Shown: positions 17,243 through 26,410, counted from the first letter of the stretch. The stretch: 64,000 bases of DNA from Bog-473 sp036268485 (GCA_036268485.1 DATAUC010000038.1:186001-250000), one strand, 5' to 3'. Numbers and translations: made by a program. The notes: a model not told the origin generated them from the letters alone.

Positions 17243-17773
17243 ATGCTGGGGCGGGGACGGCAGCTACATGACGTGACTGATCACGTCCGGGAGTTCGACG
17301 ACTTCTTCCGAACCAATTGTCCTCGCCTGGTCGGTCAGGCCTACGTCTACACGGGGGTGCTGGCGGAAGCGCAGGATCTCGCTCACGAGAGCCTGACCCG
17401 AGCCTGGGAGCGCTGGGGCGTGGTGCGCCAGTACGACGATCCGGCTGCCTGGACCCGCAAGGTGCTGCGCAATCTGGCCACCAGCGAATGGCGTCGGGCC
17501 GAGGTGCGCCGGACCAAGAGTCGGCCACCGGTGGACATAGAAGGCCCCGATGTCGAGGCACTGGCCTTGGCGCAGGCGTTGAAACTTCTGCCCACCACCC
17601 AACGTCATGCCGTGGTGCTGCACGATGCCATCGGCATTCCAGTGGCCGACGTGGCCCGGGAACTCGATGTGCCCGAGGGGACCGTGCGCTCGTGGCTGTC
17701 CCGAGGGCGCAAGATCCTGGCCCGGGAGCTCGGTCTCGACGATGACTACGAAGGAGGTGCGCAGCATGGTTGA
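17243..17773 (+). CDS. SigE-family (ECF-like) RNA polymerase sigma factor
   Basis: A 176-residue sigma-70 family protein with region 2 (FDDFFRTNCPRLVGQAYVYT then AQDLAHESLTRAWERWGVV) and region 4 (LPTTQRHAVVLHDAIGIPVA with a helix-turn-helix ending in VPEGTVRSWLSRGRKIL). This is the layout of the actinobacterial SigE-family group of small sigma factors. ATG 17243 lies six bases after TATGTG; an in-frame start at 17198 is possible but lacks a signal. The gene overlaps the downstream propeller gene by 8 nt, with an AAGGAGGTG ribosome binding site inside the sigma gene, so the two are made together. Confidence 0.85.
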   Translation: MLGRGRQLHDVTDHVREFDDFFRTNCPRLVGQAYVYTGVLAEAQDLAHESLTRAWERWGVVRQYDDPAAWTRKVLRNLATSEWRRAEVRRTKSRPPVDIEGPDVEALALAQALKLLPTTQRHAVVLHDAIGIPVADVARELDVPEGTVRSWLSRGRKILARELGLDDDYEGGAQHG

Positions 17774-19235
17774 CGCCGAAGAGGAACACGTACGGCGCGT
17801 CATGGAACGGGTGGCGGCCCGAGGCGCGGCCTCGGCCGACCAGTTGACACCTGACACCGTCCGCCGAACGCGTCGGGCCGCTGACCCGAGCCGGTCCAAC
17901 ACCGCAACAAGCCGGAGGCAATGGATGGTGGCCGGGCTCACGGTTGCCGCGGCGGTGGCGTTGCTGGCCCTGCTCCTCCCCAACCTGCTCGCCGACAATC
18001 CCACGGTCGTCGGCCACGCCAAGGCGCCCAACTCCATGAAGATGCAGTTGGTGGATTCGAGCACCTCTCCCTTCGCCTCCGTGGGTGGTGGGCCCCAGAC
18101 AGGCAACCTCCTCTGTGCCACCGTCACCGTCTGTTACGCCGACGAGTCATCGGGCAGCACCATGACCGGGTCAGGCATCGAACGAACCGACGACGGGGGG
18201 GCCACCTGGCGCCCTACCGCCGCGCTTCCCGATCACGCCGCGCTGGCGTGGCCATTGTCGTGCCCGAGCGCCGAAGTATGCCTCGGCACGGTGTCGCCGC
18301 TCGATGGCTTGTCCGACCTGCCCTTGGGTTCACTCCATATCGTGCGCACCGAAACCGGCGGTGCCTCATGGGTCATCCACGCGGTCGCCCTTCCTGCGGG
18401 CATCGCCCTGCCGACCATCAGCCAACTCTCCTGCCCGACCGCCGAACTCTGTATCGCTCAGGTCACCGGCGCGGTGGCGGGAGCCGCCCCGGCCGCCCCT
18501 GGCGCCAACGCCCCGGCCGCCGGCGCCTTCATGGTCACCACCGACGGCGGTACGACCTGGCACGACGAAGGGGCTCCGTCGGATCTGGCGTCGACCATCT
18601 TCTTCACCTTCCACTGCGATGCTGATGGAAGTTGTATTGGCCTCGCCCCGACCGGCTCGGCGCAGGACCCGAGCACCGAGACTGTGCTTGCGGTGCGGAC
18701 AACCGGCGTCGGCGCACCCTGGACCACCGCCTCGTATCCAATGCCCTTCGGCCTGGGGATCTTGATCATGGCGTGTGGTGACAGCCGGCACTGCATCATG
18801 GCGTTCCCGACCGACAATGGGCTCAAGATGGACGTGGCCGCCACGACGGACGGGGGCCTCCACTGGCTGATCGCGACCGAGCCGTCGAGTTGGCCGACCA
18901 TCGCCATCTCCCTGAGTTGCGCCGACGGGCTCAATTGCTTCTTGTCGGCGGCCGACAGCACATCGACCGGTGGATACGCCGATCCGCTGATTGAGGCCAC
19001 CCACGACGGCGGCTCGAGCTGGACGCCCATCACATTGCCCGATGTGGACGGCGGACCGCTGGCTCTGGTGTTCCCACTCAGCTGTCCCGTTCCAGCCGGG
19101 TGCATCGGTGTAGGCGCCACGCCGCAGGAGTTCAATCCACCACGATCGGCCCAGCCACCGAAGCCCGGATCCTTGCCCGTCAACGGCGAGCGGGTCATCG
19201 TCTCCAACCTCAAGGGAAGCCAAACGGACTCATAA
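17766..19235 (+). CDS. Membrane-anchored seven-repeat propeller protein, likely partner of the sigma factor
   Basis: A 489-residue protein: 52 cytoplasmic residues rich in charge (EEEHVRRVMERVAARG), one membrane helix at about 53-75, and an extracytoplasmic region of about 410 residues. That region has seven copies of a C-x5-C motif (LLCATVTVCYA, LSCPSAEVCLG, LSCPTAELCIA, FHCDADGSCIG, MACGDSRHCIM, LSCADGLNCFL, LSCPVPAGCIG) and several Asp-box-like turns (DDGGATWRP, TDGGTTWHD, TDGGLHWLI, HDGGSSWTP). This suggests a seven-bladed sialidase-like beta-propeller with one disulfide per blade. Catalytic sialidase residues are not apparent. Position behind the sigma gene, with overlap, suggests it acts as an anti-sigma factor or envelope sensor (inference). 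Confidence 0.8.
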   Translation: MVDAEEEHVRRVMERVAARGAASADQLTPDTVRRTRRAADPSRSNTATSRRQWMVAGLTVAAAVALLALLLPNLLADNPTVVGHAKAPNSMKMQLVDSSTSPFASVGGGPQTGNLLCATVTVCYADESSGSTMTGSGIERTDDGGATWRPTAALPDHAALAWPLSCPSAEVCLGTVSPLDGLSDLPLGSLHIVRTETGGASWVIHAVALPAGIALPTISQLSCPTAELCIAQVTGAVAGAAPAAPGANAPAAGAFMVTTDGGTTWHDEGAPSDLASTIFFTFHCDADGSCIGLAPTGSAQDPSTETVLAVRTTGVGAPWTTASYPMPFGLGILIMACGDSRHCIMAFPTDNGLKMDVAATTDGGLHWLIATEPSSWPTIAISLSCADGLNCFLSAADSTSTGGYADPLIEATHDGGSSWTPITLPDVDGGPLALVFPLSCPVPAGCIGVGATPQEFNPPRSAQPPKPGSLPVNGERVIVSNLKGSQTDS

Positions 19236-19260
19236 GGGGGCGAGCATCACGGAGAAGCGC

Positions 19261-20682
19261 TCAGCGCACCCCGAAGCGGTCCCGTAGGGCCGACTGCGCC
19301 GCCAAGTAGCCGCACATCCCGTGCACCCCTCCACCCGGGGGCGTCGACGCTGAGCAGAGGTACGTGCCTTCCACCGGCGTGCGGAACGGATTCCACCGGG
19401 CCACCGGGCGGAACGCCGTCTGCGGCAGATTGGCCCGGCCCCCGTTGATGTCACCGCCGAGAAAGTTCGGGTTGTAGGCCTCGGTCTGCACGGCCGTCCG
19501 CGTCACCTTGGCCAGGATGCGGTCCCGAAAACCCGGGGCGAAGCGCTCGATCTGGGCCTCAATGCGTTCCGTCATGTCCACGGGTGACCCGTTGGGCACA
19601 TGGCAGTAGGCCCACAATGCGTGCTGCCCGGCCGGCGCCCGGGTGGGATCGATCACCGAGGGCTGCACCACCAGGACGAAGGGGCGCTCGGGGAGGCGAC
19701 CGGCGTTGACCTCGGCTTCGCTCAAGGTCACTTCATCCAGCGTGCCCCCCACGTGCACCGTCACCGCCTGGCGGCAGGCCTCCGCACTCCACGGCACCGG
19801 ACCGTCCAGGGCCCAGTCGACCTTGCACGTACCCGGACCGGGCGCAAAGCGCGCCCAGGGACGACCCTGCCGGGCTGACAGCCGGGGACCGGCCAAGGCC
19901 AGGAACTGGCGTGGTGTCGTATCGAGCAGGGTGGCCCGGGCCGGCGGCAACTCCGCCAGCGACGTGATCGGACGTTGAGTGTGGACGGTGCCACCCAGAC
20001 GGGTGATCTCGCTGACCAGCCCGGCCCAGATGGCGCCGCTGCCCCCCTGCACCACCGGCCATCCCGCGCCGTGGCCGAGCGCCGTCAGCAGCAGGCCGAA
20101 GGCGCCGGTCAAGGGCGCCGTCATGGGTTCCATGGAGTGGGCCGCCGTGCCAGCCAGGAGGGCGCGGGCGGCATCGGTCGTAAACCGCCCGGTCAGATGC
20201 CGCACCGACGGCGTGCCCAGCTGGGCGAAGCGGGCCAGCGCCAATGGGTGCCTCGGGAAGGCCCGCATGGTCCCCAACACGTAGGGCACAATCGCTCCAA
20301 GTTCATCGACCACGGGTCCGACCGTCGAGCGATACGTGTCACCGTCACCCCCCAACAACGCGGCCGTCTCGTCCACGCTGCGGTGGAGGGCGGCGGCTCT
20401 CCCCGTATCGAGCGGATGGGCGAAGGCGATGTCGGGTTGGAGCAGATGGATGCCCAGGGCGGGCAGGTCCAAGGACTGGAAGAAGGGCGACGCCACCAGC
20501 GAGGGGTGCACGGAGGAGCACACGTCGTGCTGGAATCCGGGCAGCGTCAGAGCTTCGGTCCGTGTCCCGCCCCCCGGAGTGGCGGCGCCCTCGAAGACCT
20601 CGACCGCCAGGCCGGCCCGGGCCAGGGTCAAGGCGGCCGCCAAGCCGTTGGGACCCGAGCCGACGACGACGGCATCGGTCAT
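19261..20682 (-). CDS. FAD-dependent phytoene-desaturase-like oxidoreductase
   Basis: A 473-residue NAD(P)/FAD-dependent oxidoreductase. The dinucleotide-binding motif is VVVGSGPNGLAAALTLARAG at residues 5-24 and the C-terminal FAD motif is near TPPGGGVHGMCGYLAA. The family includes phytoene desaturases and the PYROXD2 group; this sequence looks closer to the latter, so it need not make carotenoids, and no carotenoid gene is nearby. The ATG at 20682 is set by a TAGCCT element seven bases upstream; the frame further upstream is antisense to the next gene. Confidence 0.85.
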   Translation of the reverse strand: MTDAVVVGSGPNGLAAALTLARAGLAVEVFEGAATPGGGTRTEALTLPGFQHDVCSSVHPSLVASPFFQSLDLPALGIHLLQPDIAFAHPLDTGRAAALHRSVDETAALLGGDGDTYRSTVGPVVDELGAIVPYVLGTMRAFPRHPLALARFAQLGTPSVRHLTGRFTTDAARALLAGTAAHSMEPMTAPLTGAFGLLLTALGHGAGWPVVQGGSGAIWAGLVSEITRLGGTVHTQRPITSLAELPPARATLLDTTPRQFLALAGPRLSARQGRPWARFAPGPGTCKVDWALDGPVPWSAEACRQAVTVHVGGTLDEVTLSEAEVNAGRLPERPFVLVVQPSVIDPTRAPAGQHALWAYCHVPNGSPVDMTERIEAQIERFAPGFRDRILAKVTRTAVQTEAYNPNFLGGDINGGRANLPQTAFRPVARWNPFRTPVEGTYLCSASTPPGGGVHGMCGYLAAQSALRDRFGVR

Positions 20683-20695
20683 GGGAAACAGGCTA
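20680..20695 (-). promoter_or_regulatory. Leaderless promoter of the oxidoreductase gene
   Basis: On the minus strand TAGCCT (20695-20690) is followed by seven bases and the ATG at 20682. Confidence 0.45.
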
Positions 20696-20817
20696 GCCAG
20701 GCACCCACGACACCGGTCGGGCGGCAGACCGAGAACTGTCCTGTTGGCGGCCACCCGGCCCGAGTGCGTAGGTTTCGGTGCGCAACGAACACGTTGCCGG
20801 CACAAGGGGGCAGTGGC

Positions 20818-21945
20818 ATGGCAGACGTACAGGGAACCTGTGAAGCGCGCTTCGACGGGGTGCGCCGCGCCCTCTCCACCAACCTCGATAACGGAGACGA
20901 CCTCGGCGCATCCGTCGCCGTGTACGTGCACGGCGAACCGGTGGTCGACATCTGGGGCGGCCATGTCGATGAGACCAAGACGGCGGAGTGGCAATCCGAC
21001 ACGCTGACCAACGTGTGGTCGACCACCAAGACCATGACTTTCGTCTGCGCGCTCATGCTGGCCGATCGCGGCCAGCTCGACTTTGACGCCCCGGTGGCCC
21101 GGTACTGGCCCGAGTTTGCCGCCGGCGGCAAGGAAGCGGTTCTGGTCCGTCACCTCATGGGTCACACGGCCGGCCTGTCGGGTTGGGAAGAGCCCGTGGC
21201 CACCGAGCAGCTGGCCGATTGGGAACGCTGCACGTCGCTGCTGGCCGCGCAGACACCGTGGTGGGAGCCCGGCACTGCGTCGGGCTACCACGCCATCACC
21301 CAGGGCTACCTGATCGGCGAAGTCATCCGTCGTATCACCGGCGAATCCATCGGCGCCTGGTTCGCCCGCGAAGTAGCCAAGCCCTTGGAGGCCGACTTCT
21401 TCATTGGCCTGCCCGAGGGCGAGGACCATCGTGTTTCCAACGTCATCCCTCCGCCGCCTCCCGACACCAGTGGCATGGGCGTCTCCGAGCTTCTGAAGAA
21501 GACCTTCCTCAATCCACCGGTCGACGCCTCCATGGCGCACAACGAATGGTGGCGCCGGGCCGAAATCCCCGCCGCCAACGGCCAGGGCAACGCCCGCTCA
21601 GTTGCCGCCATTCAGTCCGTCATTGCCGGACGGGGAACTGCGCGCGGCGTGACGCTCATGTCCGAGGCCACCACCGACCTCATTTTCAAGGAGCAGGCCA
21701 ACGGCATCGACAAGGTGCTGGGTACCGCCATCCGCTTCGGCATGGGGTACGGCCTGGGCAACGAGATCATGCCGCTGGGACCTCGAGCCTGCTACTGGGG
21801 TGGCTACGGCGGCTCCATCATCGTCATCGACCAGGACATGGATCTCGCCGTCTCCTATGTGATGAACCGCATGTACCCAGGTCTGGTGGGCGACCTCCGC
21901 GGCGCCACCATCGTCATGGAGACGTTCGCGGCGATGGCCGCATAA
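20818..21945 (+). CDS. Serine hydrolase, beta-lactamase/EstB-like esterase
   Basis: A 375-residue class C beta-lactamase-fold protein. The catalytic SxxK is STTK near residue 69; the second-motif Tyr is in SGYHAITQGYLIG (YxN is replaced by YHA, as in EstB-like esterases). The C-terminal motif near WGGYGGS stands in for KTG. There is no signal peptide, so it acts in the cytoplasm and is more likely an esterase than a beta-lactamase. ATG 20818 has AAGGGGG 7 nt upstream. Its 3' end overlaps the convergent RidA gene by 32 bp. Confidence 0.85.
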   Translation: MADVQGTCEARFDGVRRALSTNLDNGDDLGASVAVYVHGEPVVDIWGGHVDETKTAEWQSDTLTNVWSTTKTMTFVCALMLADRGQLDFDAPVARYWPEFAAGGKEAVLVRHLMGHTAGLSGWEEPVATEQLADWERCTSLLAAQTPWWEPGTASGYHAITQGYLIGEVIRRITGESIGAWFAREVAKPLEADFFIGLPEGEDHRVSNVIPPPPPDTSGMGVSELLKKTFLNPPVDASMAHNEWWRRAEIPAANGQGNARSVAAIQSVIAGRGTARGVTLMSEATTDLIFKEQANGIDKVLGTAIRFGMGYGLGNEIMPLGPRACYWGGYGGSIIVIDQDMDLAVSYVMNRMYPGLVGDLRGATIVMETFAAMAA

Positions 21946-22321
21946 CAGCTTCGGCCTCAATCTCGACCTGCCAGCCCGGATCGAGCAGCGCAGCGACGAC
22001 CACCATGGTGGCGGCTGGCCGGATCGAACCGAAGACCGCTCCGTGCGCCGCCGACACCCCATCGGCCGCCGCCACCGAGGTCAGGAACATACGGGTCCGC
22101 ACCACGTCCTCGAGGCCGGCCCCGGCCTCGGCCAAAGCTCCGGCGATGATCTCGAGGCAACGACGGGCCTGCGCCTCGGCGTCGTCCGGGCACGATCCGT
22201 CGGGCCAGATGGGCCCGGTGCCTGACACCAGTACCCGGTCCCCCACCCGGACGGCCCGGCTGAACCCGATGGTGGGCTCGAAGGGCGAACCCGAGCTGAT
22301 GCGCTGTCGATCGTCGGTCAC
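21914..22321 (-). CDS. RidA/YjgF family protein
   Basis: A 135-residue RidA-family protein: ISSGSPFEPTIGFSRAVRVG, VSGTGPI, a helix AQARRCLEIIAGALAEAG, and DVVRTRMFLTS. The C-terminal strand is VEIEAEAVM. The start is taken at GTG 22321, which gives a family-typical N-terminus (VTDDRQRISSGSPFE); the frame is open upstream to 22675 but there it is antisense to the transpeptidase. The conserved Arg of RidA deaminases lies near DVVRTRMF. It overlaps the serine hydrolase gene tail to tail. The role is probably removal of reactive enamines, or an unrelated YjgF activity. Confidence 0.8.
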   Translation of the reverse strand: MTDDRQRISSGSPFEPTIGFSRAVRVGDRVLVSGTGPIWPDGSCPDDAEAQARRCLEIIAGALAEAGAGLEDVVRTRMFLTSVAAADGVSAAHGAVFGSIRPAATMVVVAALLDPGWQVEIEAEAVMRPSPRTSP

Positions 22322-22397
22322 CGCAAGAGTCTGACAGCGCACACGCCATGTCAGGGCCGCCCTGAGCGCCGGTCGGCACACCGGTACCCTGTACGAC

Positions 22398-23201
22398 ATT
22401 CCACGCCCGCATTCGAACCAGCGACGCACTCGTCTCTCCCACCGCCTCGGCCTCCTGGTCGCCGTGGCCGGGCTCGCCGTCGCCACCGCGTCGTGTGCGT
22501 CACCGCACGCCGTGGCCAAGCCGGCACCGGCATCGCCGCCTGCGCCCAAGGTGCACAAGGCCGTGGTGGCCGGGCTCACCGCACCGGCCGGCATGACCAT
22601 GGTGGCCCTCACCCACGGCGCCATACCGGGCTCGCCCGAGCCCGGAGCACCCGAAACCTTGGAGGTCCCGTCCAACTGGTACGGCTACCCCTCCATCCTC
22701 CCCGTCATCGCATCGAAGCCGAATTGGGTCGAGGTGCGTCTGGCCCAGCGGCCCAACGGCTCCACCACCTGGGTACCGCTCAGTGACGTGTCGATCTCCT
22801 ACACGCCCTATCGCATTGTGGTGGACTTGAGCACCGAACGCCTGACCGTCTACAAGCTGGGGCAAGAGATCGACGACTTTCCCGCCGGCATCGGCGCACC
22901 CGACGAGCCGACCGTCACGGGTCACTACTTCATGACCATGCAGGCAGCCGCCCCCAACGCCGGCTACGGGCCCTTCGTGCTGGTCACGTCGGCCCACTCG
23001 GACACCATCACCGATTGGCAGGCCTCGGGCGACGCCATCATCGCCATTCACGGCCCCATCTCCTCCTACGACGACTCGCTGATCGGCACCACCGGGGCCG
23101 CCATCTCCCACGGGTGCATCCGCTTGCACGACGCCGATCTGGCTCAGCTGGCCGACATCCCGCCCGGCACGCCGATCGACATCGTTTCCAGCCAGGCCTA
23201 G
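22398..23201 (+). CDS. L,D-transpeptidase (YkuD domain) lipoprotein
   Basis: The YkuD domain ends in SHGCIRLHDADL, containing the catalytic Cys with the preceding IIAIHG His. It forms 3-3 cross-links or attaches proteins to peptidoglycan. A lipoprotein signal peptide is present: Arg-rich start, hydrophobic LGLLVAVAGLAVATASC with the lipobox Cys. No ATG, GTG or TTG exists upstream of the Arg-rich part before a stop at 22332. The first standard start (GTG 22464) would delete the positive n-region. I therefore propose ATT 22398, seven bases after TACCCT, as a leaderless non-canonical start. The mature part has a 100-residue linker region before the YkuD domain. Confidence 0.75.
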   Translation: MPRPHSNQRRTRLSHRLGLLVAVAGLAVATASCASPHAVAKPAPASPPAPKVHKAVVAGLTAPAGMTMVALTHGAIPGSPEPGAPETLEVPSNWYGYPSILPVIASKPNWVEVRLAQRPNGSTTWVPLSDVSISYTPYRIVVDLSTERLTVYKLGQEIDDFPAGIGAPDEPTVTGHYFMTMQAAAPNAGYGPFVLVTSAHSDTITDWQASGDAIIAIHGPISSYDDSLIGTTGAAISHGCIRLHDADLAQLADIPPGTPIDIVSSQA

Positions 23202-23243
23202 GACGTTTCCCACGGCAGTGCGTGGCGCGGTAGACACTCCCCA

Positions 23244-25655
23244 ATGAGTCCCGACGGCCGCACCGCCGACGCTCCACCAACCGGCGTTCTCGGCACACGC
23301 CCTCAGCCCACGCTGACCAAGGCCCCGGGTCGCACCTTCACCACCAAGACGGCCCAACTCCCCGAGACGTTCAGCTACCGGGTCAAGCGCAAGCTGCTCG
23401 GCCCACCGCTGGTCAACGACCAGCTGGAGGGGCAGCGTCTGGGCAAGCCAACGGCCCTGGCCGTGCTCTCCTCCGATGTGATGTCGTCGGCGGCCTATGC
23501 CACCGAGGAGATCCTGCGCATCCTCGTGCCGGTGGCCGGGCTGGTGGCCTTCTCAATTGTCACGCCGATCACCGGCGCCATTCTGGCTGTGCTCGCCGTC
23601 GTCACCATCCTGTACCGAGATGTGGTGCGGTCCTATCCCAAGGCCGGCGGTTCCTACGTGGTCAGCCGCGACAACTTCGGACCCAATGTGGCCCAGGTGG
23701 CCGGGGCGGCTCTGCTCATCAGCTACACCATCACCGTTGCTGTCTCGGTCGCCGCCGGGGCCGACGCCATCATTTCGGCCTTCCCCTCCCTCAAGGTCAG
23801 CGACGCGCTGCCCATGTCCATCTTCTTCGTGGTCCTGTTGGCCTTCGGCAATCTGCGCGGCCTGCGCGAAGCCGGCAAGGTGTTCGCCCTCCCGACGTAC
23901 TTCTTCATCGCCAACATGGCCGTTCTCATCATCTCGGGTTTCGTCAAGAAGATCTCGGGCACGCTGCATCACGCCTCGCACGGCTCGGCCCACCTGCCAC
24001 TGGGCCATGCCAGCGGGGGCCTCATCCTCGGCATCACCGCCTTCTATCTCCTCAAGGGCTTCGCCAACGGCAGCTCGGCCATGACCGGCACCGAGGCCAT
24101 CTCCAACGGGGTCAGCATCTTCCGCGATCCGCAGCCCCGCAACGCCCGGACCACGCTCGTGCTCATGAGCACCATCTTGGGCACGCTGTTCATCGGGGTC
24201 TCGTCGCTCGCCGCCTTCACCCACGCCGTCCCGTTCGTCTCGGGCACACCCACCGTGCTCTCCGAAATCGGCAAGCTGGTCTACGGCTCGGGCGCCTTCG
24301 GCAACGTCCTCTATTACATGCTGCAAACGGCCACCGCGCTGATTCTGATTCTCGCCGCCAACACGAGCTTTACCGGATTCCCCTTCTTGGTCAGCTTCGT
24401 CGCCGAGGACTCATTTCTGCCGCGGAAGCTCACGGTCCGCGGCCACCGCCTCGTCTTCTCCAACGGCATTCTGCTCCTGGCCGGCGCGTCCATCCTGTTG
24501 CTCGTGGCCACCCAGGCCAAGGTGGCCGCCCTCATCCCGATGTACGCCATCGGCGTCTTTACCGGCTTCACCATGGCGGGCGCCGGCATGTTCAAGCATC
24601 ACTGGACACACCGTGAGGCGCACTGGCGCCTGCAGGCCGCCGTCAGCGGTTTCGCCGCCGTGGTGTGCATTGTCGTTGTCATCGTCTTCGCCGCCACCGA
24701 GTTCCTCAACGGAGCCTGGGTGGTCGTCGTCGTCATGCCGGCTCTCGTCTACGCCCTCGTGCGGACCAACCGCCAGTACCGGACCGAAGACACCGTGCTC
24801 GAAGAGGGAGCGGCGGTGGCGGCCTGCGAGGCGCGCATCCTGCGCCGCCATGTGGTGGTCATCCTGATCGACCGTATCGACCTGGCCGCCGCTCGGGCCA
24901 TCCAGTACGCCCGCACCCTCTCGCCCGATGACCTGCGGGCCGTGCACTTCAATATCGATGAAGCCCGGGCCCAGAATCTGATGGAGCGCTGGCAGCGGGT
25001 CGGCCTGACCCAGTTGCCGCTCGATGTCATCGATTGCCCGGACCGCCGCCTCGGCCGGGCCGCGCTGGAACTGGCGGCTGAATTAGCTGACGGCGAGACC
25101 GAAGTCAGCATGCTCCTGCCCCGCCGTTCCTATGGCAAGGCGCTGCGCCGTATCCTCCACGACCAGACCGCCGACTACATCGTCGACTTCGTGAGCCAGC
25201 TTTCCCACGTCAACGCCACCATCGTGCCCTTCCTGGTGGCGCCCGGCATCGAACCGTTCGAAGCCGCGCTCATTGCAGCCGTGGCGCCGGGGCACACCGG
25301 TGAAAAACCCGTCGCACCCGCTCCGGTTGACCTGCCCGTGTTCCCGTTGCCCACCATTGACGGGGTCACGCCCATCTCAGCCCTGCAGTGGCGGCGCCAC
25401 GCCAAAATCTCGGGCCGGGTCAAGACGCTGCGTGTGCAGCCCTGGTCCGGGGTGTCAACCCTGGAGTGCGTCATCGTGGACAACAGCGGCGAGGCCATCA
25501 CCCTGGTCTTCCTCGGACGCCGTTCGATTCCCGGCATCCGCAGCGGCACGCTGCTCACGGTGGAGTCGACGGTCGGCAAGCATCACGGCATGTTGGCCAT
25601 GATCAATCCGCTCTACGAGATCCTCTCCACCTCCGAACCGAGCGACCGGGCCTAA
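23244..25655 (+). CDS. APC superfamily permease, KimA-like (potassium or amino acid)
   Basis: An 803-residue protein: a 70-residue cytoplasmic start, about 12 membrane helices (SSDVMSSAAYATEEI marks helix 1, where the unwound segment binds substrate) and a cytoplasmic C-terminal region of about 300 residues. Such large APC permeases include KimA, the c-di-AMP-regulated potassium importer of Bacillus subtilis. The C-terminal part resembles a universal-stress-like domain followed by an OB-like domain (residues about 700-800). A -10-like TAGACA lies 7 nt before the ATG. Its stop overlaps the next start as TAATG, so it is coupled to the DUF4118 protein. Potassium transport is inferred from family and neighbour. 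Confidence 0.85.
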   Translation: MSPDGRTADAPPTGVLGTRPQPTLTKAPGRTFTTKTAQLPETFSYRVKRKLLGPPLVNDQLEGQRLGKPTALAVLSSDVMSSAAYATEEILRILVPVAGLVAFSIVTPITGAILAVLAVVTILYRDVVRSYPKAGGSYVVSRDNFGPNVAQVAGAALLISYTITVAVSVAAGADAIISAFPSLKVSDALPMSIFFVVLLAFGNLRGLREAGKVFALPTYFFIANMAVLIISGFVKKISGTLHHASHGSAHLPLGHASGGLILGITAFYLLKGFANGSSAMTGTEAISNGVSIFRDPQPRNARTTLVLMSTILGTLFIGVSSLAAFTHAVPFVSGTPTVLSEIGKLVYGSGAFGNVLYYMLQTATALILILAANTSFTGFPFLVSFVAEDSFLPRKLTVRGHRLVFSNGILLLAGASILLLVATQAKVAALIPMYAIGVFTGFTMAGAGMFKHHWTHREAHWRLQAAVSGFAAVVCIVVVIVFAATEFLNGAWVVVVVMPALVYALVRTNRQYRTEDTVLEEGAAVAACEARILRRHVVVILIDRIDLAAARAIQYARTLSPDDLRAVHFNIDEARAQNLMERWQRVGLTQLPLDVIDCPDRRLGRAALELAAELADGETEVSMLLPRRSYGKALRRILHDQTADYIVDFVSQLSHVNATIVPFLVAPGIEPFEAALIAAVAPGHTGEKPVAPAPVDLPVFPLPTIDGVTPISALQWRRHAKISGRVKTLRVQPWSGVSTLECVIVDNSGEAITLVFLGRRSIPGIRSGTLLTVESTVGKHHGMLAMINPLYEILSTSEPSDRA

Positions 25656-26410
25656 TGCAACCCGCCCGGCCCGGGTGGCTGCGCCATCCGCTGCTGCACT
25701 GGTTGGTACCCGGTGTCGCACCGATCGCCGGTGCCCTCCTGCTCATTCCGGGCCGGGGCCACCTCGATACCGCCGATGACGCCCTGATCCTGGTGCTCAT
25801 CACCGTGGCCGTCGCTTCGTCGGGCCGTCGACTGGCCGGGGCCGTGTGCGCCGCAGTGGCGGCCATCTCCTTCGACTTCTTCTTGACCGTGCCCTACCAA
25901 TCGTTCCGCATCAGCGCGAATCGGGACCTGACGACGGAGATCCTCTTCCTCATCGTCGGCCTCCTGGTCGGCGAGCTGGCCGCCCGTGGTCAACGCCACC
26001 GGGCCGCCGCCGTGGAGGGTCGGCAGGAGTTGGGTCGGATTCATGACATGGCCGAGCGCATCGCCGGAGGTGAAGAGCCCGACTTCGTGCTCATGGCGGT
26101 GGCGGCCGAGCTGCGCGATCTCCTGTCGCTGCAGGATTGCCGTTTCGTCTGGGACCCACCGACCGGCAAGGGCGCCCGCATCGATCCCGATGGCACCGTC
26201 CGTCTCAACCCCCTGCGCTGGCCGACGGCATCGGCCGGCCTGCCCACCCGCCAGGTCGAGTTACCGGTCCGGGGCGGCGGGCGCAACGTGGGCACCTTCA
26301 TTCTCACCCCCACGCCGGCGCTGCCCATCACCCAGGATCGCTGTGTAGTGGCCGTGGCGTTGGCCGATCAGCTGGGATCGATGCTCTCGGGCCGAACTGA
26401 TCTCACTTGA
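25655..26410 (+). CDS. DUF4118 (KdpD-like) membrane protein
   Basis: A 251-residue protein with four closely spaced membrane helices in the first 110 residues (DUF4118, the membrane domain of the KdpD potassium sensor) and a cytoplasmic GAF-like region of about 130 residues. The histidine kinase domain is absent. The ATG overlaps the permease stop (TAATG), showing translational coupling. The pairing suggests a regulator or subunit that senses ions for the permease. It overlaps the convergent lipase gene by 8 bp. Confidence 0.78.
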   Translation: MQPARPGWLRHPLLHWLVPGVAPIAGALLLIPGRGHLDTADDALILVLITVAVASSGRRLAGAVCAAVAAISFDFFLTVPYQSFRISANRDLTTEILFLIVGLLVGELAARGQRHRAAAVEGRQELGRIHDMAERIAGGEEPDFVLMAVAAELRDLLSLQDCRFVWDPPTGKGARIDPDGTVRLNPLRWPTASAGLPTRQVELPVRGGGRNVGTFILTPTPALPITQDRCVVAVALADQLGSMLSGRTDLT

